From: Bemisia tabaci
Taxonomy: Eukaryota > Arthropoda > Insecta > Hemiptera > Aleyrodidae
Assembly (NCBI RefSeq): GCF_918797505.1
Contig: NC_092800.1
Span: 23,079,577-23,143,576 of the forward strand
Reading direction: 5' to 3'
Length of the DNA stretch: 64,000 bases
Shown here: positions 51,175 to 60,816 of the stretch, piece after piece
Position numbering within the stretch: the first letter of the stretch is position 1
Layout: each line of letters starts with the position of its first letter
Notes under the pieces: model-generated
The model's input: only the letters and a program-made list of their open reading frames with translations
Told to the model about the DNA's origin: nothing
Database searches by the model: none
Translations under genes and position numbers: made by a program

Positions 51175-51427
51175 CTGCCGTGCTAAGGAAGAACGCCGTA
51201 TGACCATTCCAGAGTTGACAAATTTCCTACGCTAAAATGTTTATCTTGAAAGAAAGTTATGAATATTTTTCCCTGACATTTTCAAGGACTTAAGGTGAAA
51301 TTGCGAACAAAATTATCTGAAAAATTAGAAGAAAAATATTCATAATTTTACTAAAAAATTCGTGTTTTATCACAGGAAATTTGGCAACGCCTGAAGGTTC
51401 ATACGACGTTCTTCCTTAGTAGGGCAG
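51175..51427. mobile_element. Fam-E copy 7
   Basis: 253 bp: CTGCCGTGCTAAGGAAGAAC + GCCGTATGACC ... GGTTCATACGACGTTCTTCC + TTAGTAGGGCAG. Long inverted arms (AATATTTTTCCCTGACATTT against GAAGAAAAATATTCATAATT). Confidence 0.9.
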
Positions 51428-52063
51428 TGTACAGGTCATGGCATTCGTCATTTCTTACCGACGAATGCATGAGATGTATGCCAAAGAGAAGTAAGGATAT
51501 GAATGAAAGCACTCAATTATTAACACTCTTCTTCTTCAAGGTTGCAGCATTCCCTTACTTTTCCAGGTTTTCAATGATTTTTACAGGAACTTATCACCCT
51601 GGTCTCGAAACAAGTATTGCACGTACTTGACACCGAAAGGTTGCAAAATCGCCTATCACGAAAGAGCGTAGCTATGTTCCAATGTTGCCAAACGTCTCCT
51701 CGCATACTGCATAAATCCGAGGAAAATCTTAGGCATTCCTAACTGAAAATTTCACTGATATTTCTTTGATCTCACGCAAAAAATCAAAAAGATGTTTGAC
51801 GAAAACCCAGACACTTCCTTGAAAAAAATCGAAATATTTGAAACAATGTTGCAACCTTGGAATAAAGTTGCGTTCCTTCGTGCGGGTAACGACAAAATTA
51901 CCAATTTTGCCGTTATCAATGAGCATTACACTAACGGTAAAGTCGCCGATTTACTTTTTGTCGTTAATCGGTTTCTGGCGAACGCATATCGCTCATAATT
52001 GAATTTATCAGTTAAGAAACGACCTATTTCTTTCTCTTTGGTGCCTTTCCCCGATCTTCTCTT
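51428..52063. other. unannotated sequence
   Basis: Overlapping frames on opposite strands at 51729-51998 have no familiar domain. Confidence 0.35.
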
Positions 52064-52315
52064 CTGCCGTGCTAAAGAAGAACGCCGTATGAACATTCGA
52101 GAGTTGCCAAATGTCCACCGATAAAATGTTTATCTTTGAGGAAAGTTATGAATATTTTTCCTTAACATGTTCAGATCTTGTAGATTCAATTGCGAACCAA
52201 ACTGACGGAAATTTTCCAGGAAAATATTCGCAATTTTAACAGTGAATTTACTTTTTATTCAAGGAGATATGGCAACGCCAGGAGGCTCATACGACGTTTT
52301 TCTTCAGCACGGCAG
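52064..52315. mobile_element. Fam-E copy 8
   Basis: 252 bp: CTGCCGTGCTAAAGAAGAAC + GCCGTATGAAC ... GGCTCATACGACGTTTTTCT + TCAGCACGGCAG. A further left-end scrap (CCTGCTAAGGAAAAGTACGA) follows at about 52364. Confidence 0.9.
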
Positions 52316-52541
52316 TATTATCACGCGAAACGGAAATGATTCTTTTGGCTTATCTAAACTACCCTGCTAAGGAAAAGTACGACGCTTGTGAAGAATGGGC
52401 CTTCCGAGAAAATTGATTTTAACATTAGCTCGATTGCATGAGGTCTTATCGAACGAGCCTCATGTTCATCCTCGTTCCTCGCACGTTAATGTTCCAATTT
52501 TAGTCATTCCTTTTGCACACTTTTGTTCGTCAAGCCTCCTT
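52316..52541. other. spacer with a Fam-E left-end scrap
   Basis: CTACCCTGCTAAGGAAAAGT at about 52360 resembles the Fam-E terminus. No right partner. Confidence 0.45.
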
Positions 52542-52851
52542 AGAGTCCCTTTACAGAGGGAGTTAAGACAACACGGCTCATGGAAGTCACAAACGAGAAT
52601 AAAGATTACACAAATTGAACTTTTTTCGTAATCTTTGATCAACTCATTCCCGAATTCCTGTCTCCGTTCCTTCTCACATTCCATTTGTTCCTTGCCGTGC
52701 CCCCTATACCCCGATCCATTCCAGTTTATGATCTATGCAATTGGCGAAAATGTAATCTTTATTCCCGTTTAAGACACTGTGAAGCCCTAAAATACACGAA
52801 CCAATCAGAAATGGATTCACATTGTCTTGACTCTCAGTATAAAGGGACTCT
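52542..52851. mobile_element. Fam-I copy 5
   Basis: 310 bp: AGAGTCCCTTTACAGAGGGA ... TCAGTATAAAGGGACTCT. The flanks AAGCCTCCTT and AGATGTCCCT do not match, so the target duplication is lost or the copy is rearranged. Confidence 0.87.
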
Positions 52852-53320
52852 AGATGTCCCTCTTTGACTCTGGTTTTTCTATTAAATATTAAATAATTTC
52901 AGAGGTTTGGCAACATAGTGCTTGAGCTTAAATGGCGCCCGGTATGTTCTGCCTGGGGGGGACAAAATCGGACAACCTTGACGACAAAGTTCGCGTTCGC
53001 GAGCACGCATTGTAGAACATCTTCAAGACTGGACATCGGGCGGATTTTACAAGACAGCACAAAAGAAGCCTTAGAACGCATCGCAGTTGCCAAATGACGT
53101 CCTTTTGCGGACACCGGAGCGGATCGCTCTTCCGGAGCAGTCGTGACGTCACAACCGCGGACAAAGGTCGGATGAAACCGAAAGCGCAGGGTCTTAGGAT
53201 TGAGAAACAGGGTGATGGAGCCATAATCGCCGTCGTGTTATGCCGTGCCAAGATTGCCTATTCAGGTGATAAAATTATTCTTTTATTAACTTTTCCTTAA
53301 TGGAGCACTTCATTGAAAAA
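52852..53320. other. unannotated sequence
   Basis: Overlapping frames on both strands at 52899-53300 have no recognised domain. Confidence 0.35.
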
Positions 53321-53472
53321 AATTGGCCTCCGGCCAATTTATGCGCGGCGCTTCGCGCCGCGTACCGGCGCTACGCGCCGGCATTTGGGGGGCTTCGCCC
53401 CCCCATCCGCTTAGCGGATTGGTGCGGGGACCGCACGGGACTTTCTCGCTCGAGCCGGCGCTTCGCGCCGGC
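53321..53472. repeat. Cluster of seven perfect triloop hairpins
   Basis: Seven inverted repeats, each with a perfect stem of 6-8 bp and a three-base loop, lie within 152 bp. They are AATTGGCC-TCC-GGCCAATT (53321-53339), CGCGGCGC-TTC-GCGCCGCG (53344-53362), CCGGCGC-TAC-GCGCCGG (53365-53381), GGGGGGC-TTC-GCCCCCC (53387-53403), ATCCGC-TTA-GCGGAT (53405-53419), GTGCGG-GGA-CCGCAC (53422-53436) and GCCGGCGC-TTC-GCGCCGGC (53454-53472). The surrounding DNA is AT-rich, so the block also stands out by composition. No family recognised. Confidence 0.9.
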
Positions 53473-54489
53473 ATAGACACTTTTACTGGAATATTTAGAA
53501 AAATACTGCCAATTTTACAAAATCATAAAGTTTGATTGGAATTTTGATCACAGGATAATAGTTATGAAATTTTTATTCAAACCACTGAACTTTATTGTAA
53601 ATGTCTTCGCGATATGTGATGAATTCATATATTCGGACTCGACTTGTTGATTTTATGAGGCATCTTCAATTAAATATGTAATTGATTAACAAAGTCTCCT
53701 GTCAAAGATGGCGATCCGTAAAAATCTTAGCTTTTCTACGATTCATTAGGATCCATTAGATTCATTGACATCATACTTCAGATACGATTTTATATTATAA
53801 TCTCTCCTTAAGCACGGTCGAAAGCCATCAAATATCTACTTGAATGGGTAGAATGACTATTCGATGTTCAAATAGTCTTAAAACTAAACGGTTTTCGCAT
53901 AGCATCTCCCAAATTTTAAATTTGGCGGGCGAATCTACCTGCTGGAAGGTTCACCACACGCCCGCCAGGAGCGCCATCTCCTTACCGCGTATCCCTGTAA
54001 TTCAAAGCGAAAACAATAGAGAGCGCTGAGAGCGCCATCTCCTGTGCTGCTGTCGACAAAAGTCAACAATTTATAACCTCCTTTATTAAGTAACAAGCAT
54101 TAAATCAGTCATATTTGTGCCGTATTATTATATTATATTATATTTGTGCTTAGTACCTCGTAAAAAGAAACCGCGAAAGATGGAATCTGCCGGGATTCTA
54201 AATTCATTAACAACAAACATATTAGTATTTAATAAAGATGTAAGTGTCAGTTGTTGCGTCAGCTTGATGACTCATAGTAACTATATAAGTATTGTAAGTA
54301 CCTACCTAATTAGTTGTCTAATTTTGCTTGGTGTATACCTAAGGAGTAATTTTGGAAATAGTATATGATGCATTATATAATGCATTTGAATTCCTAGGTT
54401 TCACCTGACTCAAAGCGTTTGCTGCTATTATCTAGAAGCGTTCCGACTCATTTATCAGAGAATTGAGCGTTTCCTATCGGCCCCTCTGC
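53473..54489. other. unannotated AT-rich sequence
   Basis: Frames at 53844-54029 and 54117-54368 (plus) have no recognised domain. The phrase GAGAGCGCTGAGAGCGCCAT near 54021 is locally repetitive (GAGCGCCATCTCC occurs at about 53969 and 54031). Confidence 0.35.
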
Positions 54490-56015
54490 AATTATGAGAT
54501 TAGTCCAAGAATCCTTTAGGAACTTAAATTAATGACTCAGATGGTGCTTTTGAGCCAACTTTCAAAGAATTAAAGGCATTTTTTCAAAATCTACAGTCCA
54601 TGAGCTCTCCGTGTGACCGAAGTGCTCTCCTCGCTATATGACGCGTAACCCTTCAATTTTTAGTTTAGTCCAAAGACCTCATAGGAACTTACATTATTGA
54701 ACCAGGTGGTGCTCTTATGCCAACTTTCGAAGAAATGAAAGGCATTTTTTTTCAAATTTACAGTCTTTGAAAATGAGTTGTTTGTGTGATGTCGCGGAGC
54801 AAAGTGCCCTACTTTTGGGCCTCGTAATCCCTTGAATTTTGAGTTTAGTCCAAAGATCTTTTAGGAACTAAAATTAATGACCCAGGTGATGTGCTTGATG
54901 CCCACTTTTAAAGAATTAAAGGCATTTTTCAAAATTTACGGTCCCTCAAAATGAGCTTTCCGTGTGATTTTGCTGAAAATGGACCTTTAACCCAATTTGA
55001 CCCTAGCCCCCCCAAATTTTAGCGTACCCCAAAATCGTTGGACGTGCATAAGGAGACCATAAATATGGTGTTCTGTGAGAATTTTGAATGAAATCGAACA
55101 GATAGATTCTGAGATATCGCTGTAGACAGATTTGGGGGACGTCGGACGGACGGACACACATTTTTTCAAGTATGGTTATTTTGACTCCTGGGACCTTAAA
55201 ACGTCTAGAAATGATGAAATTTCAACTTTTTTTTTTTTTTTTTCTTGGAGGATGACAATACTTCCTCTCTACCCTAGGGGAGCGAGAAAGTAAAAAGTGT
55301 CCTCTCTATATGACCCGTATCCCTTCAATTTTAATTTGAGCCCAAAGACCTTCTAGGAACTTAAATTAATGACCCAGGTTGCGCTTTGTTCCAACTTTCA
55401 AAGAATTAAAGGCATATTTTTCTAAATTTACAGTCCGTCGAAGTGAGCTCTCCGTATGAATTTGATAACACTCATGTTTTGCCTCTAACCCTCCCCCAAA
55501 TCACTTGACGTGCATAAGGGGACCATATATGGTCTTCCATGCAAATTTGGAATGAAATCGAACAGATAGATTCTGAGATATGGCTGTACAGTTGTACACG
55601 GATTTGGGGGACGCCAAACGGACGGACACACATTTTTTCAAGTCTGGTTATTTTGACTCCGGGCACCTTCAGACACTTAGAAATGATGAAATTTCAACTT
55701 CTTTTCTTGGACGATGACAATATTCCCTCTGCCCGCGAAGGGAGCGAGAAAGGAAAAATCAGTGGACGTGCATGAGGGGACCATAGATATGGTTCTCCAT
55801 GCAAATTTTAATGTAATTGAGCAGATTTTCAGACATGGCTGTACTCAGAAAAAGGGTACGCCTGACAGACGGGCACAAATTTTTTCAAGTATAATTTTTT
55901 TGAGTCTACTTAGGCACCTTCAAACGCCTAGAAATTATGAAATTTCAACTTTTTTCCTTCTTGAAAGATGACAATACTTCTTCTACCCGCGAGGGGAGCG
56001 AGAAAGTAAAACGAT
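54490..56015. repeat. Fam-M interspersed/tandem repeat field
   Basis: Recurring modules: (i) TTTAGTCCAAAGA(C/T)CTT(T/C)TAGG + AACTTA(A)ATTAATGACCCAGG, near 54500, 54665, 54845 and 55335; (ii) AAAGAATTAAAGGCATTTTT; (iii) GTGCATAAGGAGACCATA, TGAATGAAATCGAACAGATA and GATTCTGAGATAT, near 55050, 55520 and, diverged, 55780; (iv) GACGGACGGACACACATTTT; (v) AAATGATGAAATTTCAACTT + TCTTGGAGGATGACAATAC and GGGAGCGAGAAAGTAAAA, near 55208, 55680 and 55935. No long open frame. The module order suggests a tandemly multiplied element of unknown type. Confidence 0.75.
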
Positions 56016-56023
56016 TGCGGGCT

Positions 56024-56165
56024 GTACAGATATGCCGTCTGTTCCAGGCCCCGAGGTCGAAAGGTCCGGGTGCTGAAGCCGTAGCTTCGAGTTCGACTGC
56101 TTTGTGTGCTACACCTGCAACTTTCGGGCTCTAAGCCCGGAACGCGAACGTTGTATGTATAGCTC
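56024..56165. mobile_element. Fam-B copy 5 (core only)
   Basis: GCGGGCTGTACAGATATGCC, GTCCGGGTGCTGAAGCCGTA, GTGTGCTACACCTGCAACTT and AAGCCCGGAACGCGAACGTT match the Fam-B core. Both A/T-rich terminal tracts are missing. Confidence 0.7.
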
Positions 56166-56212
56166 GTCAAAAAACATTAAATTACGCTAACTTCTGTAAA
56201 ACGCACCTCGCA

Positions 56213-56590
56213 AAATTCCCTGACTTTTCCTATGAATTCCCTGAATTTCCCTAACTTTTCCCGGTCCTCGCAAATTCGTAGACTTTCCCTATCCCCGCAC
56301 AGTGGTCAGTGAATCGAGTCAATAAGAGAGGACGGACAAAATCCGGAAACTTTAAACGCTTATAACTCCGTTTATACAAAACTTAGAGGTTCTAAAAGTG
56401 GTTCCATTGGTTTCCTCGAGAAATTTCCTTTCCGAGACACCCCTGAAAATGTAATATCTGACGGAATAAACATCAAAGTTGGCACTTTTAGTCAAAATTG
56501 TATGTCCGACTTCTCTGATTGACTCGATCCACTGTGCCCCGGTTTTCCAGACCGCCTGCAACCCTGCAGACTTTTCCCTGATTTATTGAT
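56213..56590. mobile_element. Fam-H fragments split by Fam-G copy 6
   Basis: Before the Fam-G copy: AAATTCCCTGACTTTTCCTA + TGAATTCCCTGAATTTCCC. After it: GCCTGCAACCCTGCAGACTT + TTCCCTGATTTATT. The Fam-G copy occupies 56297-56537 and appears to have inserted into Fam-H-like sequence. Confidence 0.55.
56297..56537. mobile_element. Fam-G copy 6
   Basis: GCACAGTGGTCAGTGAATCG + AGTCAAT ... TGATTGACTCGATCCACTGTGC. About 241 bp; the left terminus has a small insertion (TCAGTG). Confidence 0.83.
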
Positions 56591-57382
56591 TTTTTGTGAT
56601 TTTTTATGTATCCCTGTTATCTCTGTTTTCTCTGAACCTTGCAGCCCCATTATTACCATACACACCTAACTCAATGTCAAAAGTGCAAATATTATCCTCC
56701 GATCTAGCAATCTCGCAGGACGGTGTTGGCAGGGTGGCAGGTTGGCGCTCAGCAGGACGAGCGAACCTCTTTGCCAATTCGCAGAGAGGGAACGTGATAC
56801 TGAAATGTGAAATTAAATTATTAAGCGCACGATCTGGCACAGGAGCGCGCGTTCCATAAAATCAATCATGGCGAAGGAAAACATCTCAAGGTGCCATCAA
56901 ACTCTGAGCGGGGTTACAAGGAAAAAGGCTGCAAACTTCAGCGCCGTGCTTCGGCCATCACTTAAGGCAAAAATCGACTCTGACACAGCCTTTGCAACTT
57001 TCCCGGGAGTCCCGGGAGGATTAATTTTTCAATTAATTTCCTCACTTAACTTTCAAAGGGACGGATTCTAAATTATACTACAATGGGTTATTTTCGATCT
57101 TTACATGGGGGAAAATCAATTACGGCAGATATTGGATATTACATAGCGTTCGTTATATCGTGTGTTCGTACTTAATTGAAAAATTGCGACCCATGACAGC
57201 AGCTATTTTGGATTTCGTGAGGAGTTGTTAAACCGTGATAACTTATCTGTATCAAGTCATGCCTTGGTTGTGGAATACTTTTTGAAGCGGAATGCTAAAA
57301 AAAAAACCGCTTATATCTTGCGCGATTTGTGAATTCAGCAGTGAATTTCGGAGTCTCTCTTGTGCTCATCGTCAATATTAAG
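56591..57382. other. unannotated sequence
   Basis: Frames at 56596-56859 (plus) and the overlapping minus frame lack recognised domains. Nothing else identified. Confidence 0.35.
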
Positions 57383-57636
57383 TGGACTGCGTTGAGTAGA
57401 GAGGAACATGAAGGCACACCCGCTATTGCTAAGTTTGATGGGGTGATTCAATTTTTACATGCAAACGGTTATGCGGATTTTTGAGCAAATTTCAGTGAAT
57501 TTCCTGCATGATACGAATCAAATATCTTAAAAGTTTCAGAGGAATCTGCACAAACGTCCTGTTGGCAAAAATTAAATTGCCCAATTACATTAGACAATAG
57601 CTGATGTGGCTTGGCTCTTTTCTGCTAAACGTGGTC
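57383..57636. mobile_element. Fam-N copy 4
   Basis: TGGACTGCGTTGAGTAGAGA + GGAACATGAAGGC ... GTGGCTTGGCTCTTTTCTGC + TAAACGTGGTCA. 254 bp, same layout as 41335-41585. Confidence 0.78.
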
Positions 57637-57740
57637 AAAGTTATTTTCCAGTAAACACAACTCTTATTTGCCTCTTAAAAAAAAATTAACCGCACGCTTA
57701 GGTTACTTTGTGCTCTGTACTTCCCATATTTACACAAAAT

Positions 57741-57993
57741 CGTCACCTTTAGACCAAAGTATCACAAGCGCCATGCGACGTCTAAAAATTTCCGCCGCCA
57801 TTTTATTTTTTTACAGAGAAATTGTACAACGAAGCTGTCCGAAAATTTCACTGCATTTTCTTTGTGCTGCCGATAAAATTCAGTGAAATTTTCAAACAGA
57901 GTCAGCCAAAAATTTCTCTGTAAAAAAATAAAATGACGGCGGAAATTTTTAAACATCGCATGGCGCTTGTGATACTTTGGCCGGAAGGTGACG
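57741..57993. mobile_element. Fam-J copy 3 (long form)
   Basis: CGTCACCTTTAGACCAAAGT + ATCACAAGCGCCATGCGACG ... CATCGCATGGCGCTTGTGAT + ACTTTGGCCGGAAGGTGACG. 253 bp. The right flank AGAAGTAGTTCCGAACCTTA is the empty counterpart of the Fam-A-filled site at 44284-44515. Confidence 0.88.
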
Positions 57994-58082
57994 AGAAGTA
58001 GTTCCGAACCTTAAAGTAAAATATTCGCTTGGCCGGAAGATAATGAAAGCGTGGCTGAATTCAAGAACCGCGGTTCAAAAAT
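57994..58082. repeat. Duplicated flank (empty site for Fam-A)
   Basis: GAAGTAGTTCCGAACC through AAGAACCGCGGTTCAAAAAT matches 44280-44605 minus the Fam-A element. A single TA lies at 57999-58000. Confidence 0.9.
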
Positions 58083-58258
58083 GAAGATTTTTGGCTGAAT
58101 CTGTTTGAAAATTTCACTGAATTTTATCGGCAGCACGAAGAAAATTCAGTGAGATTTTCGGACAGCTTCGTTGAACAATTTCTCCGTAAAAAATAAAATG
58201 GAGGCGGAAATTTTAAACATCGCATGGCGCTTGTGATTTTTTGACTGAAAGGTGAAGA
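58083..58258. mobile_element. Fam-J copy 4 (partial, inverted centre)
   Basis: TTTTTGGCTGAATCTGTTTG + AAAATTTCACTGAATTTTAT is the reverse complement of the centre of copy 3. The right arm is TCGCATGGCGCTTGTGATTT + TTTGACTGAAAGGTGAAG. The left terminal arm is absent. Confidence 0.72.
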
Positions 58259-58480
58259 AATTTCGGTTACTTCTTCTTGCCGTATAGACAAGGGCAAATA
58301 TTCAAGTGTCAACGGAAGCGACAACTCCCGATTGGACTGTTATGCTGAAAGGAACCATGTCACATGCAAACCCTATGCACATAGTTCTTTTTAGCATAAA
58401 CACGTCCAATTATCCCATTCCAAAACACCGTCTCCCTCGCTATCTCACACGCTAGCCGCGGCGACTTTCACACACCCGCC
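58259..58480. other. spacer with a Fam-N-like scrap
   Basis: GCTGAAAGGAACCATGTCAC and the inverted AGTTCTTTTTAGCATAAAC near 58343-58402 recall Fam-N ends. Not firmly assigned. Confidence 0.4.
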
Positions 58481-58835
58481 CAAAATATTATGACGATCAC
58501 GTTACCCGATGGACACGCTCGGGTTCCGCCGAAAACGGTTCCGTTTTCACCCGAAACTTTTCTGGCGGCGCGGTTCAAGCTTTTGTTTCGAGCTTGTTTC
58601 GGGCTCCCTAATAGACCGTTTTTCGAGTCGGTCGCCCCGAGAGCCCGATGACAATGAATGATTCAAGACGACGACTTCCGCGTCGCTCGCAAGAGCGTTC
58701 CTCGACGCGACGCCGGGCGCCGCGACGCGCGTACGCTACGTCACGTGCGCTCCCGCAACGTGGGCGCCGCCGCGCCGCGCCGTTGCCGTCGGGGCCCAAA
58801 AAATCGTCGTCGCGGACCCAATGGGGTTATTAGAG
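58481..58835. other. Very CpG-rich stretch without recognised gene
   Basis: Among the most CpG-dense blocks in the window (for example CGCGACGCCGGGCGCCGCGA near 58706). Arginine/serine-rich frames on both strands arise from composition. Candidate promoter island or GC-rich repeat. Confidence 0.4.
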
Positions 58836-58960
58836 CATAGAGAACCTCTACAGGGAGATTATGGACACGTCGACAATTTGGAGTTTAGGCTTGATCAGGT
58901 CATACCTACACCATAGCTACCCCACAAAAACTCAGGATTACGTTATTGACATCAGACTAT
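58836..58960. repeat. Fam-Y-like left-end fragment
   Basis: AGAGAACCTCTACAGGGAGA + TTATGGACA and TTGATCAGGTCATACCTACA resemble the Fam-Y ends and subterminal sequence at 477-906. No partner end found. Confidence 0.5.
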
Positions 58961-59412
58961 AGAGTAGTGGTTTGCGAGCATTTTGAGGGGACTCCCCCCC
59001 CCCAACCAGTCAAAGCCAAGCCAGAGTTACGGGGCAGCCTGAAGTTGGCTTCTCAAAAAGCGTAGTCCCGAGAAAAAGATGAGTCAATTTTTTGCCTTGG
59101 TCAGGATACAAAAGTTCCGGATTATAGTCCACTTTGCACTCAGTTATGGCACAAAAATGGGTTAAGATTATAAATTTACGATTCCTTCCAAATTGGATTA
59201 CACCAGATGCTACCCAATTCCATGTACACCAAGGGATATTCTGCGAGAATTGTGGCATCTGCGGCAATATTTTAGTTAGAGTCGCCTAGGTTAACACGTG
59301 ACCGAAAAAAAGAAGATAGACTCGCCTCGTCTAAAATTTATCTGCTGAAAATTCCTCCTCCAAAGACGGTTTCACTTGAAAAAAAGGATAAACCTCCGAA
59401 CTTGCTGGGTAA

Positions 59413-59415
<3 letters not shown>
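58961..59415. other. unannotated sequence
   Basis: Minus-strand frame 59010-59267 (85 codons) has no recognised domain. Confidence 0.35.
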
Positions 59416-59449
<34 letters not shown>

Positions 59450-59584
59450 GAAGACGTCCTCTTACGCCAATCTAATTGTAATTCGGCAATTCTTCCTCTT
59501 CCTCAATGCCTATGATCAGTGAAACTCTCAATGTTATTGTACTTTTTTTAAGAGAGTCAATAAATATCCAAATACCTAGGTACC

Positions 59585-59621
<37 letters not shown>
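59416..59621. repeat. Opposed homopolymers: T30 ... A33
   Basis: T30 at 59416-59445 and A33 at 59589-59621 enclose 143 bp and could pair as a 30-bp stem. The 143 bp show no known family. Confidence 0.85.
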
Positions 59622-59623
<2 letters not shown>

Positions 59624-59719
59624 CATTTTATTAAATCTCTTTGAATGCTAACGCAGATTTTTACCCTGTATCAGGATGTTTCATATAATGTAAAACTTAA
59701 AATCTTTAACGTTTCTTAC

Positions 59720-59970
59720 GCCTTGTCTCCACGGGATGTTTCACGGGATATTTCCCATGTTTAAATCGCAGGAATGAAGCTTCTGAGCTTTTACCCGTTA
59801 AAAAACACAACAAAATTTCTTTTTCTTCTTTTTACGTCGTTTCTAGGACTCCGCAAGGACTCTCAGTTGGCACTGTGATTAGTATTGACTAACCCAATAT
59901 TTTTCCCAACTTCGCAAGTGAGATTTTTCCCTGGTACAGATCCCATGAAACTTCCTGTGGAGACAAGGCC
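59720..59970. mobile_element. Fam-X copy 2
   Basis: CGCCTTGTCTCCACGGGATG ... CTTCCTGTGGAGACAAGGCC, about 251 bp. The interior has GATATTTCCCATGTTTAAAT and CAATATTTTTCCCAACTTCG + CAAGTGAGATTTTTCCC, mirrored in copy 1 (18371-18805). Confidence 0.8.
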
Positions 59971-60532
59971 TTATACTCTTAAAAATCATACTTGACCAAT
60001 CAGGCAACGCTGCCAAATTGCTATAACAGAGCACGGACGCGCCCTTAATCGGCTCATATCGCTTGAATCGCGAGGAATGTAGCAGTGATTGCCATTACAA
60101 TGAGAAAGCAGCGGAGCTTTCGAGCACTTTGTAAAAGTAACCAACGTGACGTCACCCGCGATAAAAACGGAACGCATAATGGCTGCCATTGTTCGCGATA
60201 TGATTAGACGGCATCGCCGATAGAGCCGAATGGAATTAAGAGCACCGTATTAGCTTCTGGACATTGCCGCGCGATTGAAATGGCAATTTCAGTCTCTTGA
60301 AAGGTCAAAATTCACCACTTCTTAACGGAACTAGGCCACGGGTTACAAACAAAGGATGGTGCTAATGGACTACGATAGAGATAGGAATCAAGCATTAATA
60401 TTTCACTCAGAACAGGTCATCTTATGGGTTATTTTCCGAAAATAACCATTGGAGAGCAATCACCATTTTTAGTCTGATGAATTTTATTTGAACCGTTGTT
60501 TCGCGATAAACTGTCTGAAGCCTATCAACCTG
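59971..60532. other. unannotated sequence
   Basis: Nothing recognised. Confidence 0.4.
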
Positions 60533-60760
60533 AGGGTTGATTATTGATATCGATAGATACAGCGATAGACAGAGAAAAAAAGAAAATGGAGCAATCCTAT
60601 CGGTGGAAGCGGGTGATGGTGATGGGCAAAGGAGGCGAGTGATTAAACCCAATGCAGCAACCCGAGGAGCCCTATAGTTAGTCCATCGCTTTCATTCGTA
60701 GTCTATCAAAACCACCTGTTTTAACCAATTAGATCGCTCCATTTTCCGATTAAAGCAGAA
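60533..60760. mobile_element. Fam-L copy 3
   Basis: AGGGTTGATTATTGATATCG + ATAGATACAGCG, AATCCTATCGGTGGAAGCGG + GTG and, inverted, TCTATCAAAACCACCTGTTT + TAACCAATTAGATCGCTCCA. The right terminus is decayed. Confidence 0.68.
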
Positions 60761-60816
60761 AGGGCATTTCTTGGTTTCGGTGTTTCAAAATCTTCATTGC
60801 TAATTCATATTATAGA

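Noticed and set aside
50722..51186. 154-codon open frame on the plus strand
   Set aside because: It has no recognisable domain, ends inside the Fam-E terminal repeat and lies in AT-rich sequence. Its length is reachable by chance in 64 kb.
53321..53472. Interpretation of the hairpin cluster as bacterial terminators or a contaminating bacterial contig
   Set aside because: No T-tracts follow the stems, no bacterial genes flank them, and the adjacent sequence is continuous with AT-rich, MITE-bearing DNA. Contamination cannot be fully excluded without read data.
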